From: JABWBP01 sp964522165
Lineage (GTDB): Bacteria; Calditrichota; Calditrichia; RBG-13-44-9; J075
Assembly (NCBI GenBank): GCA_964522165.1
Contig: CAZFVV010000001.1
Location: 62,001-126,000 of the forward strand
Length of the DNA: 64,000 bases
Reading direction: 5' to 3'
The notes below the pieces were generated by a model. That model saw only the letters and a program-made list of their open reading frames with translations. It searched no databases and was not told the origin of the DNA. Below, in pieces: positions 25,304 through 33,222 of the stretch (positions are counted from its first letter, which is position 1; each line of letters starts with the position of its first letter). Both the position numbers and the translations under genes were made by a program.

Positions 25304-25333
25304 AGACCTCAAAGGTTTTAGAAACCGAGGTCT
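25304..25333. repeat. GACCTC hairpin between two glycosyltransferase genes
   Basis: AGACCTC (25304-25310) pairs with GAGGTCT (25327-25333), with an inner GGTTT/AAACC stem. It is related in sequence to the terminator at 17695 but lacks a T-run. Confidence 0.55.
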
Positions 25334-25353
25334 TATGCCGCGAAAGAAGATAA

Positions 25354-26640
25354 ATGGCTACGAAACCCTTGAAAGTCTTATTCCTGTCGCAGCGGTTTTT
25401 ATTTCCCATGGACACCGGCGGGAAGATTCGCACCGGCAATATTCTTGCAAAACTGAAGGATATGGTCTCCCTGACCGTGATCAGCAACGTGGAGTCGCCC
25501 AAGGACGACCCCTACCTCTCCCGGATGCCGGAACTGTGCGAGCGCTTCATCCCGGTGCCCTGGAAAGAGACGCCCCGTTACACGCTGAAATTTTATCTGA
25601 AAATCGCCGGGCAGTCTTTTTCCCGTTACCCCATCCCGGTGCTGAATGATTTTTCCCCGCAATTGGAGCGGGCGGTGCTGGCGGAGCTGGCCGGGGAAAA
25701 GTACGACCTGGCCATCTGCGATTTCCTGCAATCCACCCTGAATTTCCGGCGGGTGAGCGGCATGCCCACCCTGTTGTTCCAGCACAACGTGGAGGCGACA
25801 ATCTCCAAACGCCACTTAGAGCAGGCCAAGGACCCGGTTTCGCGGATCTTCTGGGGATTGCAGTACCGCAAGATGTTCCGGCACGAAAAGTCCATGTGCC
25901 GGCGCTTTGACGGCATCATCGCGGTATCGGAAAAAGACCGCGAGCGCATGGAAGCGTGGTACGGTGCGAAGAACGTGTACGAAATACCCACCGGGGTGGA
26001 TACAGAGTATTACCAGTCCCTGAATCACGCTCCGGAAAAGAAGCAACTGGTTTTTACCGGCTCCATGGACTGGCTGCCCAACGAGGACGCCATGGTCTAT
26101 TTCCTCGAGAAAATATTCCCCCGGGTAAAACAGGAAGAGCCGGAGACCAGCCTGGTGATCGTGGGCCGCCGCCCCACTCCCCGGCTGTTGAAACTCATCG
26201 AAGGACGCACCGACGTTACCATTACCGGCTGGGTAGAGGATACCCGCCCATACATTGCCGAGAGCGCGGTCTATATCGTGCCCATCCGCATTGGCGGGGG
26301 CACCCGGATGAAAATTTACGAGGCCCTGGCCATGGGCAAGGCCATGGTGTCCACCACGGTCGGCGCGGAAGGCCTTCCCTTGAGACAGGGGGAGCAAATT
26401 TTCTTCGCTGACGACGAAAGCGCCTTTGCCGGGCGGGTGGTGGCGCTGCTGCGCGACCCGGGCCTGCGCCGGATTATGGGCGAGACCGCCCGGAAATACG
26501 TGTACGAGCACTTCCGCTGGGAAAAAGTGGCGGAAGTGTTTAGCGATATCTGCGATAAAGTGGCCGGACGTCAGAGCAGGGCTTCCAATGCCACATCGGG
26601 CCGCAAACCCGCAAGCTCCGAAATAGCGGGGAAGCGCTGA
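25354..26640 (+). CDS. Glycosyltransferase family 4, exosortase-locus type
   Basis: 428 aa. The N-terminus KVLFLSQRFLFPMDTGGKIR and the middle MPTLLFQHNVEATISKRHLEQ resemble the PEP-CTERM/EpsH-associated sugar transferases. The C-terminal domain has FTGSMDWLPNEDAMVYFLE, VGRRPTPRL and VPIRIGGGTRMKIYEALAMG, the GT4 donor-binding motif with the conserved glutamate. It acts on the cytoplasmic side in glycan assembly. Its stop codon overlaps the start of the following kinase gene by 1 nt (TGATG), so these two are co-translated. The exosortase link is by resemblance only; no exosortase is in the window. Confidence 0.9.
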   Translation: MATKPLKVLFLSQRFLFPMDTGGKIRTGNILAKLKDMVSLTVISNVESPKDDPYLSRMPELCERFIPVPWKETPRYTLKFYLKIAGQSFSRYPIPVLNDFSPQLERAVLAELAGEKYDLAICDFLQSTLNFRRVSGMPTLLFQHNVEATISKRHLEQAKDPVSRIFWGLQYRKMFRHEKSMCRRFDGIIAVSEKDRERMEAWYGAKNVYEIPTGVDTEYYQSLNHAPEKKQLVFTGSMDWLPNEDAMVYFLEKIFPRVKQEEPETSLVIVGRRPTPRLLKLIEGRTDVTITGWVEDTRPYIAESAVYIVPIRIGGGTRMKIYEALAMGKAMVSTTVGAEGLPLRQGEQIFFADDESAFAGRVVALLRDPGLRRIMGETARKYVYEHFRWEKVAEVFSDICDKVAGRQSRASNATSGRKPASSEIAGKR

Positions 26641-27287
26641 TGGCGGTGGTGATCACCTTTTCCGGGATGGTGGGCAGCGGCAAATCGGTATGCTCCAAAT
26701 ACGTGGGCGGCAACCTGGCGGAACGGGGTCTGCCGGTGTATTACCTGCGCTTTCGTTTCGTCTCCGTGAAATCCTTTTTCGAGAAGAAAACCGGTTTCGG
26801 CAAGTTCGTTTTCAAAGAGAAAACCATTCCCGAGCGCTCCCTGCGCTTCAAAAATTTCAAGCTGCGCTCCAACCTGGGCTTCCTGGGAGCGATGGCGTAC
26901 TACGCCTGGCGTTCTTGTTTATTTTCATTATTGATAAAAGTGCGTTATTCCAAAGACGTCGTGGTGGTGGATCGCTACATTTATGATTACTTAGTGCAGT
27001 ACCGGTTAGAAGAGCGGCGTTATTGGCCATTGTTCCGGCTGTTTTTAAAACTGATTCCCCGGCCGGATCTTGCCTTTGTGCTGCTGGCGGATTTCGAGAC
27101 GGTTCAGCGAACCCGGCCTTTTTATGCGCCGGAATATATTCAACTGAACCTGGCCAACTATCGCCGCCTCAAAGAAATCTGCCCGGAAACCGTTTTCGTC
27201 GAAAACAACTCCGTGCAGGAGAAGATCGAAGCAGCCTATGCGCGGGTGGAATCGTATTTGAATCATCAAACAAATCTCGGAGGGTAA
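26640..27287 (+). CDS. Thymidylate-kinase-like P-loop kinase of the polysaccharide locus
   Basis: 215 aa. Walker A is FSGMVGSGKSVCSK (residues about 7-20). The DRY motif of nucleoside-monophosphate kinases is VVVDRYIYDYLVQY (about 104-117), and a lid-like region with LADFETVQRTRP follows. The fold fits the dTMP kinase family, yet the gene sits inside a glycan cluster, overlaps the GT4 stop and ends 3 bp before the AlgD-like gene. A housekeeping dTMP kinase role is therefore unlikely. It may phosphorylate a sugar or glycan intermediate; that is inference. The C-terminal half of the protein at 33223-34596 is a second member. Confidence 0.8.
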   Translation: MAVVITFSGMVGSGKSVCSKYVGGNLAERGLPVYYLRFRFVSVKSFFEKKTGFGKFVFKEKTIPERSLRFKNFKLRSNLGFLGAMAYYAWRSCLFSLLIKVRYSKDVVVVDRYIYDYLVQYRLEERRYWPLFRLFLKLIPRPDLAFVLLADFETVQRTRPFYAPEYIQLNLANYRRLKEICPETVFVENNSVQEKIEAAYARVESYLNHQTNLGG

Positions 27288-27290
27288 TTC

Positions 27291-28604
27291 ATGCGAATTG
27301 CGGTATTCGGATTAGGGTACGTCGGGTGCATTTCCGCGGCGTGTTTTGCAAATGAAGGCCACAAAGTGATCGGGGTGGACATCAGCAAGGAGAAAGTGGA
27401 CATTATCAATTCCGCCAAAAGCCCCATGGTGGAGCCGGGCTTAGATGAAGCCATCAAAGCGGCGGTAGAGAGCGGCAACCTGCGCGCCACCATGAATTTG
27501 CAGGAAGCGGTGGCCAATGCGGACGTCTCCTTAGTGTGCGTGGGAACTCCCAGCGAAAAGAGCGGCAAAATCAATCTGGAACACGTTTTCCGGGTGGCGG
27601 AGCAGATCGGCCGGGCGCTGCGGGAGGTCAATCATTATCACGTATTTGTCATTCGCAGCACGGTGCTGCCGGGAACTCACGAAAAATGCTTAGAAATCAT
27701 CGCCGGGGAATCCGGCAAAACCGCCGGCAAGGATTTCGGAGCCTGCTCCAACCCGGAATTCCTGCGCGAAGGATCGGCGCTGCAAGATTTTTACGCCCCG
27801 CCTTACACCATTATCGGGGAAATGGACCGCCGCAGCGGCGACTATTTAGCGGAAATTTACAAGGGCATTGCCGCGCCGCTGATTCGCACCGAAGTGCGGG
27901 TGGCGGAAATGGTCAAGTACGCCAACAACGCTTTCCACGCCCTGAAGGTGGCCTTCGGCAACGAGATCGGCACCATCTGCAAAGAGGAGGGCATCGACAG
28001 CCATAAGCTGATGGAAATTTTCTGCATGGACGATAAGCTGAATCTCTCCCCCTACTACCTGAAGCCGGGATTCGCATTCGGCGGCTCCTGCCTGCCCAAG
28101 GACGTCCGCGCCATCACCTACCGCGCCAAAGAAAAGGATCTGGACCTGCCGCTGCTGAACTCGGTGATGCACAGTAACGAGGTGCACGTTCACCGCGCCG
28201 TGGATATGGTGATCTCGGAAAACAAAAAGCGCGTCGGCATCCTGGGACTCAGCTTCAAAGGCGACACCGACGACCTGCGCGAAAGTCCCATGGTGGCGGT
28301 GGTGGAAACCCTGCTCGGCAAGGGCTACGACCTGCGCATTTACGACCGCAACGTGCACCTGGCCCGGCTGTTTGGCGCGAACAAAGAGTACATCACCCGG
28401 CGAATTCCCCACATTTCCAATTTGATGGTCGGGAGCATCCGCGACGTGCTCAACCATGCGGAAGTGCTCATCATCGGCAACCACAGCAAAGAATTTGCGG
28501 ATGCGGTTTGCCGGTTGGACGGGAATTATGCGGTGATAGATTTCGTGCGCATCCTCAAAGATACCGCGGAAGCGAAGGCGGATTACAAGGGGCTGTGCTG
28601 GTGA
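27291..28604 (+). CDS. algD: GDP-mannose 6-dehydrogenase (AlgD-like), UDP-glucose/GDP-mannose dehydrogenase family
   Basis: 437 aa, full length. The NAD-binding site is AVFGLGYVGCISA. STVLPGTHEKCLE, SNPEFLREGSA and the catalytic cysteine in FAFGGSCLPKDVRAITYRA follow. The C-terminal LGLSFKGDTDDLRESP motif closes the family pattern. Details such as MVEPGLDEAI, VAEMVKYANNAFHALKV and RIPHISNLM resemble AlgD more than UDP-glucose dehydrogenases, so the product is probably GDP-mannuronate. GGAGGG lies 6 nt before the ATG. This gene implies that the polysaccharide contains a uronic acid, in keeping with the heparinase-like protein upstream. UDP-sugar specificity cannot be excluded. Confidence 0.9.
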   Translation: MRIAVFGLGYVGCISAACFANEGHKVIGVDISKEKVDIINSAKSPMVEPGLDEAIKAAVESGNLRATMNLQEAVANADVSLVCVGTPSEKSGKINLEHVFRVAEQIGRALREVNHYHVFVIRSTVLPGTHEKCLEIIAGESGKTAGKDFGACSNPEFLREGSALQDFYAPPYTIIGEMDRRSGDYLAEIYKGIAAPLIRTEVRVAEMVKYANNAFHALKVAFGNEIGTICKEEGIDSHKLMEIFCMDDKLNLSPYYLKPGFAFGGSCLPKDVRAITYRAKEKDLDLPLLNSVMHSNEVHVHRAVDMVISENKKRVGILGLSFKGDTDDLRESPMVAVVETLLGKGYDLRIYDRNVHLARLFGANKEYITRRIPHISNLMVGSIRDVLNHAEVLIIGNHSKEFADAVCRLDGNYAVIDFVRILKDTAEAKADYKGLCW

Positions 28605-28695
28605 AGCGCGAGGCGTGAAACGTGATGCGTGAAACGTGATGTCTTGGGGGCCAGCCTTTTACATTTTACGTATCACGCTTTACGCTTCGCGCCTC
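28605..28695. repeat. Word-repeat hairpin, GCGTAATACG family, copy 2
   Basis: AGGCGTGAAACGTGATGCGTG pairs imperfectly with CACGCTTTACGCTTCGCGCC. The internal loop, read on the minus strand, matches the loop of copy 1 (10546-10632) in 24 of 28 positions. It starts immediately after the dehydrogenase stop codon. Confidence 0.75.
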
Positions 28696-28727
28696 TCCGT
28701 CTCCAAAAACATCGGAAAAAAACGGCA

Positions 28728-29903
28728 TTGGAACTCCTCCACTACATCTTTTGGGTCAGCCTGTTTCTGCTGGTCTATCCTTACCTGGTCTATCCGGCGC
28801 TGCTGCGGGCGCTGGCGCGGTGGTTTCCCGCCAATCGCCGCCTGCCGGAAAGCGCCGGGGAACTGCCCGGGGTTACGCTGATCATCTCCGCCTACAACGA
28901 GGAGAAGGTGATCGCCCGGAAGCTGCAAAACGCGCTGGAATTGGATTACCCGGGGGAAAAGCTGGATATCTTAGTCATTTCCGACGCCAGCAGCGACTGC
29001 ACCGACGCGATCGTTCAGGAGTGGCAGGCGCGCCATCCCAACCTGCGCCTGCTGCGCCAGAACGCCCGCAACGGGAAAACCGCCGGATTGAACCAGGGCG
29101 TGCGAACCTCCAGGGGCGATGTGGTGGTTTTCTCCGACGCCAACGCCATGTATCGCAAAAACGCCCTGCGGGAGCTGGTGAAGTATTTTGCCAACCCCCA
29201 CGTGGGCTACGTGGTGGGGGCGGCGCTCTACAACCGCGGCGGCGCCAGCGAGGCGACCGAGAGCGAGGGGATGTATTGGGACATGGAATTGACCCTCAAA
29301 GAATTGGAATCGCGCTTTTACTCCGTGGTCGGGGGCGACGGGGCGATTTACGCCATCCGCAAAGAGCTGTACTGGAATCTCGATCCCGACGACATCAACG
29401 ATTTCGTAAACCCGCTGCAAATCGTCGCCAAAGGCTACCGGGGCGTTTTCAACCCCGGCGCGATCTGCTTCGAGGACGCCGCGGAAGCCTTCGGGAAGGA
29501 ATTCCGGCGCAAGCGGCGCATCGTCAACCGCAGCTGGCGGGCGGTGCGCAAATACTTAGGCTGGTTCCAGCCGCTGCGCCAGGGGCGGTTTTTGTTCGCA
29601 TTGTTCTCCCACAAGGTGATCCGCTGGCTGAACCTGCTCTTCCTGGGCCTGATGCTGCTCAGCAGCGGGTTGATTGCGCTATTCTCCCCGCACTGGTTCT
29701 ACCTGCTCAGTTTTGCCGGGCTGCTGTTCACCCTGCTGCTGGCGGGGGCCGGGGCGGCGCTGGACCGGCGCGGCAAAGCGATTCCCCGGCTGCTCTACAT
29801 CCCCTACTATTACTACCTGGTCAACCTCGCCGCGCTGTTAGGCATCTGGGATGACTTCCGTGGGGAAAGATACGCGGTGTGGGAGCACGTGCGGGAAGCG
29901 TAA
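28728..29903 (+). CDS. Membrane-anchored family 2 glycosyltransferase
   Basis: 391 aa. A hydrophobic helix at the N-terminus (LHYIFWVSLFLLVYPYLVY) is followed by a GT-A domain: GVTLIISAYNEEKVIARK, LDILVISDASSDCTD, a DxN/DxD-type metal site in VVVFSDANAMYRK, and GGDGAIYAIRKEL. The KRRIV acceptor-side motif and three C-terminal membrane segments give the usual processive or lipid-acceptor GT2 topology. The start is uncertain: I take the TTG at 28728 because sequence upstream in frame (from a GTG at 28629) lies in a repeat element. It probably polymerises or extends the glycan at the inner membrane. Confidence 0.85.
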   Translation: MELLHYIFWVSLFLLVYPYLVYPALLRALARWFPANRRLPESAGELPGVTLIISAYNEEKVIARKLQNALELDYPGEKLDILVISDASSDCTDAIVQEWQARHPNLRLLRQNARNGKTAGLNQGVRTSRGDVVVFSDANAMYRKNALRELVKYFANPHVGYVVGAALYNRGGASEATESEGMYWDMELTLKELESRFYSVVGGDGAIYAIRKELYWNLDPDDINDFVNPLQIVAKGYRGVFNPGAICFEDAAEAFGKEFRRKRRIVNRSWRAVRKYLGWFQPLRQGRFLFALFSHKVIRWLNLLFLGLMLLSSGLIALFSPHWFYLLSFAGLLFTLLLAGAGAALDRRGKAIPRLLYIPYYYYLVNLAALLGIWDDFRGERYAVWEHVREA

Positions 29904-29907
29904 AAAT

Positions 29908-29930
29908 GGAGTGCAAAATTTATTTTGCAC
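29908..29930. repeat. GTGCAAAA palindrome, left copy
   Basis: GGA followed by the palindrome GTGCAAAATTTATTTTGCAC, identical in 23 bp to the copy at 32041-32063. It lies just after the GT2 stop codon. With the copy at 30113 it brackets another inverted repeat. Confidence 0.75.
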
Positions 29931-29962
29931 TAATTAATATTCAAGGACATTTGATCTTGTGA

Positions 29963-30064
29963 GTTGTCATTGCCCGGCTTGACCGGACAATCCATTGCTT
30001 TTATTAACATTCTGGATTCCCGCTCCCCGTTTTCACGGGGACAAGCTTCGCGGGAATGACAAAT
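29963..30064. repeat. Inverted repeat with TGGATTCCCGC...GCGGGAATGAC ends
   Basis: Outer arms GTTGTCATTGCCCG and CGGGAATGACAAA (about 12 of 13 paired), with inner hairpins including CCCCGTTTTCACGGGG. The ATTCCC...GGGAAT word is like the short dispersed repeats found in many bacteria (for example dRS3 of Neisseria). It fills the gap before asnB. Confidence 0.7.
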
Positions 30065-30112
30065 CAATCCACATTTTCAATTGGCAATTGGCATAGAACA
30101 TTAGAATTGCTC

Positions 30113-30132
30113 GTGCAGAATAAATTCTGCAG
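30113..30132. repeat. GTGCAGAA palindrome, right copy
   Basis: GTGCAGAATAAATTCTGCAG, the variant seen as the right half of the composite at 18718-18778. It lies just upstream of the ribosome site for asnB. Confidence 0.65.
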
Positions 30133-30160
30133 ATATACCGGCCAAGGAGATATGAAATAG

Positions 30161-32035
30161 ATGTGCGGCATTGTAGGGATATACTATTTTGATCCCGCCC
30201 GGAAGGCGGAGCAGCGCGATTTGAAGACTATGGCCGACCGTATCGCGCACCGCGGGCCGAATGACGAGGGCTTTTTTACCCACAACCACGTGGGATTAGG
30301 CATGAGGCGGCTGAGCATTATCGACCTCAGCGGCGGCCACCAGCCGATCTTCACCGGGGATCGCAGCAAGGTGATTGTCTTCAATGGCGAGGTGTACAAC
30401 TTCGTGGATCATCGCCCGCGCCTGGAGCAGAAGGGGCATCGCTTTTCCACCAAATCCGACACCGAAGTGGTGCTGCACCTTTACCAGGAGCAGGGGCTGG
30501 ATTCCTTTCAGCACATGAACGGCATGTTCGGGCTGGCCATTTGGGACCACAGCGAGCAGGCGCTGGTGCTGGCGCGCGACCATCTGGGGGTCAAACCGCT
30601 CTACTATTACCGCGACGAGGAGAAATTAGTCTTCGCCTCGGAGATCAAGGCCATTTTAGCGCTGCCTTCCGTCAAGGCGGAGCTGGATTTGGAGGGGCTG
30701 GCCGCGTTTCTGAAATACGGCTTCACCCCCGCGCCCTACACCCTCTTCAAGCGTATTCGCAAGATTCCTCCCGCGCACTACCTGCGCGTCAAAGGCAACG
30801 AGGTGCGCCTGAAATCCTATTGGACCCTCTCTTACGCCGGCAAGCATACCGGCGCGGAAGAGGAGATCGGGGCGCAGCTCTACGATCTGCTGAAAAGCGC
30901 GGTACAATACCAACTGGTCTCGGACGTTCCCTTGGGCTCGTTTTTGAGCGGGGGAATCGATTCCAGCGGGATCGTGCACCTGATGAAAGAGTTAGGAACC
31001 CCCACCATCAACACCTACAGCATCGGCTTCGGCAAAGGGTATGAATTTTACAACGAATTGGAGGCCGCGGGCCGCTTCGCGAAGGATTACGGGACCAACC
31101 ACCACGAAATTTTGGTGGAGCCGGACGTGGCGGCGTTATTCCCCAAACTGATCGCCTCGCTCGACGAGCCGCTGGCGGATTCTTCTTTCCTTGTAACCTA
31201 CCTGGTCTCCAAACTGGCCCGGGAAACCGTCACGGTGATCCTCTCCGGGGTGGGGGGCGACGAATTGTTCGGCGGATACCGCCGCTACCTCAACGTGCAG
31301 ATGAACCGCTACTTAGGCATCCTGCCGCTGTGGTTCCGCCGTGGGGTGTTGAAAAAAGTTGTGAACACCCTGCCGGTGGATCGCAACAACACCCTGTTGA
31401 ATTATTTCCGGCTGGCCAAAGCCTACCTCAACACCGCGGATTTGGCGATCCAGCAGCAGTACGGGGTGTACACCGCGGTGTTCCAGGATGATTTCCGCCG
31501 CCAACTGGCGCTCAAAAATCAAGAAGTCCCCGATTTTTACGAGCAATATTTCGCCGAGTGCGATTCCCCGGATTTGCTCGACAAGCTCATGTATTTCGAT
31601 CTGAAAACCTCCCTGCCGGAGCAGTTGCTGATGCTGACCGACAAAATGGCCATGGCGGTTTCTTTAGAGGGGCGGGTTCCCTACTTAGATTACCGGGTGG
31701 TAGAATTCGCCGCCAGAATCCCTGCCGCCATGAAGCTGAAAGGCTTCAAGCTGCGCCACATTCAGAAGAAGATTTTCGAGGGCAAATTCCCCGACTACGT
31801 GTTTCAGCAGAAGAAAAAAGGATTCGGCGCGCCGGTGGGGGTGTGGGTGCGCAACGAGTTGAAGGGGATGGCTTACGATCTGCTCAGCGAATCCCACCTG
31901 CGCAAGCAGGGGGTATTCAACCCCGCGGTGGTGCAAAAAGCGCTGCAAGACCATTTCCAGATGAAGGCGGATTACACCGACCATTTGTTGGCGCTATTAG
32001 GATTCCAGATCTGGCACCAGGAATATTTAGGATGA
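30161..32035 (+). CDS. asnB: Asparagine synthase-type amidotransferase (AsnB family)
   Basis: 624 aa. The class II glutamine amidotransferase domain begins MCGIVGIYYF, so Cys2 is the nucleophile and fixes the ATG at 30161. RGPNDEG, SIIDLSGGHQP and NGEVYNF follow. The synthetase half has the PP-loop SFLSGGIDSSG near residue 265 and the late SLEGRVPYLDYR motif. In polysaccharide and exosortase-type clusters such enzymes amidate a sugar carboxylate or a peptide; here the uronate made by the AlgD-like enzyme is a possible acceptor. AAGGAG (30144-30149) lies 11 nt upstream, with a two-codon ATG AAA TAG frame in between. Confidence 0.93.
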   Translation: MCGIVGIYYFDPARKAEQRDLKTMADRIAHRGPNDEGFFTHNHVGLGMRRLSIIDLSGGHQPIFTGDRSKVIVFNGEVYNFVDHRPRLEQKGHRFSTKSDTEVVLHLYQEQGLDSFQHMNGMFGLAIWDHSEQALVLARDHLGVKPLYYYRDEEKLVFASEIKAILALPSVKAELDLEGLAAFLKYGFTPAPYTLFKRIRKIPPAHYLRVKGNEVRLKSYWTLSYAGKHTGAEEEIGAQLYDLLKSAVQYQLVSDVPLGSFLSGGIDSSGIVHLMKELGTPTINTYSIGFGKGYEFYNELEAAGRFAKDYGTNHHEILVEPDVAALFPKLIASLDEPLADSSFLVTYLVSKLARETVTVILSGVGGDELFGGYRRYLNVQMNRYLGILPLWFRRGVLKKVVNTLPVDRNNTLLNYFRLAKAYLNTADLAIQQQYGVYTAVFQDDFRRQLALKNQEVPDFYEQYFAECDSPDLLDKLMYFDLKTSLPEQLLMLTDKMAMAVSLEGRVPYLDYRVVEFAARIPAAMKLKGFKLRHIQKKIFEGKFPDYVFQQKKKGFGAPVGVWVRNELKGMAYDLLSESHLRKQGVFNPAVVQKALQDHFQMKADYTDHLLALLGFQIWHQEYLG

Positions 32036-32040
32036 GTTCT

Positions 32041-32063
32041 GGAGTGCAAAATTTATTTTGCAC
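32041..32063. repeat. GTGCAAAA palindrome between asnB and deacetylase gene
   Basis: GGA plus GTGCAAAATTTATTTTGCAC, the same 23 bp as at 29908-29930. It starts 5 bp after the asnB stop codon. Confidence 0.75.
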
Positions 32064-32089
32064 AAACAATCTCCTCAGGAAAGCGACCG

Positions 32090-33100
32090 ATGAACAAACA
32101 AAAACTCTCCCTGCTGATCAAAAAGATGCTCCTCCGCGCCGGGGTGTACGGGGTTATCCGCACCCTTTACCCCAACCGCAAGGCGGCGATTCTGCGCTAC
32201 CACGCCCTGGCGGCCCCGCAGGATAATTTTTACACCTCCCCGGCCATTGCCCTCTCCCCGGCGGAGTTCGAGCAGCAGGTCAAATATTTTGCCCGCAAAT
32301 ACCGGGTAATCTCCCTGGATAAGATCGTGGATTGCCTGCGGCAGAACAAACCCCTGCCCAAAAACAGCGTGGCGTTCACTTTTGACGACGGTTATTCCGA
32401 CAACTTAGAGGCGGCGCTGATCCTGAAAAAGTATGCCGCCAGCGGAACCTTTTTTATCACCACCGAGCCGATTGGCCGGGAATCGCTGTTCTGGCTTTCG
32501 GAAGTGACCCTTTTGATCCTCAAAACCACCCAGGGCTTTTTCCGGCTGACCTTAGGTGAGAAACAGGCCGAATTCGCTTTAACGGATACCTCCTCGCGCT
32601 GGAAAGCGATCCGGGAGCTGGTTCGCCTGATCAAATCCAACGACCGGGCGGTGCGGGAGGAAATCCGCCGCCAGCTTTCCAAACAGTTGGGAGAGCCGGC
32701 CCTGCTCGAAGAAGTGCAGAATCTGATCCTCACCTGGGAGCAGGTGCGGCAAATGGCGCGGATGGGAATGCTGATCGGCTCCCATACCCTCACCCATCTC
32801 AACCTGCCCAACGCCGACCCGGAGGACGCCCGGCGGGAAATCGCCGAATCGAAAAAAGTGTTAGAGGAGCAATTGGGCGCGCCGATCCGCCATTTTTCAT
32901 ATCCCAACAGCGGGCCGTACGAGTATTTCAACGCGCAAATCCGGGAATTCGTCATCGAATCCGGTTATGACAGCTCCTGCACTTCCAACAACGGGTTCGT
33001 GAGCCACAGCAGCGACCGCTTCGCCCTGGAGCGGGTGCGCACCGTGCCGGAATTAGCGGAAGTAGTTCACGCGATGGAGTGGGAGCGGGCGTTTGGGTAG
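32090..33100 (+). CDS. Polysaccharide deacetylase (NodB domain)
   Basis: 336 aa. The NodB core is clear: ILRYHALAA, the first catalytic motif VAFTFDDGYSDN (about residues 95-106) and the zinc-ligand motif IGSHTLTHLNL (about 225-235). An insertion of about 90 residues separates the motifs, longer than in classical NodB proteins. The N-terminus is not a typical signal peptide, so location is uncertain. The protein should remove N- or O-acetyl groups from the locus polysaccharide. XrtA/PEP-CTERM exopolysaccharide clusters contain a comparable deacetylase. Confidence 0.9.
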   Translation: MNKQKLSLLIKKMLLRAGVYGVIRTLYPNRKAAILRYHALAAPQDNFYTSPAIALSPAEFEQQVKYFARKYRVISLDKIVDCLRQNKPLPKNSVAFTFDDGYSDNLEAALILKKYAASGTFFITTEPIGRESLFWLSEVTLLILKTTQGFFRLTLGEKQAEFALTDTSSRWKAIRELVRLIKSNDRAVREEIRRQLSKQLGEPALLEEVQNLILTWEQVRQMARMGMLIGSHTLTHLNLPNADPEDARREIAESKKVLEEQLGAPIRHFSYPNSGPYEYFNAQIREFVIESGYDSSCTSNNGFVSHSSDRFALERVRTVPELAEVVHAMEWERAFG

Positions 33101-33109
33101 GGGAGTCAG

Positions 33110-33187
33110 GCGGGAAGCTTAAAACGTAATTCCTGGGAGTATTACGTATTCCGTTTTTTACGCAATACGCTTCCCGCTTCCCGCGCC
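33110..33187. repeat. Word-repeat hairpin, GCGTAATACG family, copy 3
   Basis: GGCGGGAAGCTTAAAACGTAA pairs loosely with TTACGCAATACGCTTCCCGC, with inner ACGTAAT/ATTACGT words. Its loop is shorter than in copies 1 and 2. Confidence 0.7.
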
Positions 33188-33222
33188 GCTTAACGTTAAT
33201 TCATAACCCTGAAACTGCACGA

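Noticed and set aside
28629..28727. Longer N-terminus of the GT2 from a GTG at 28629
   Set aside because: The added residues come from a repeat element, and the family starts with the membrane helix after 28728.
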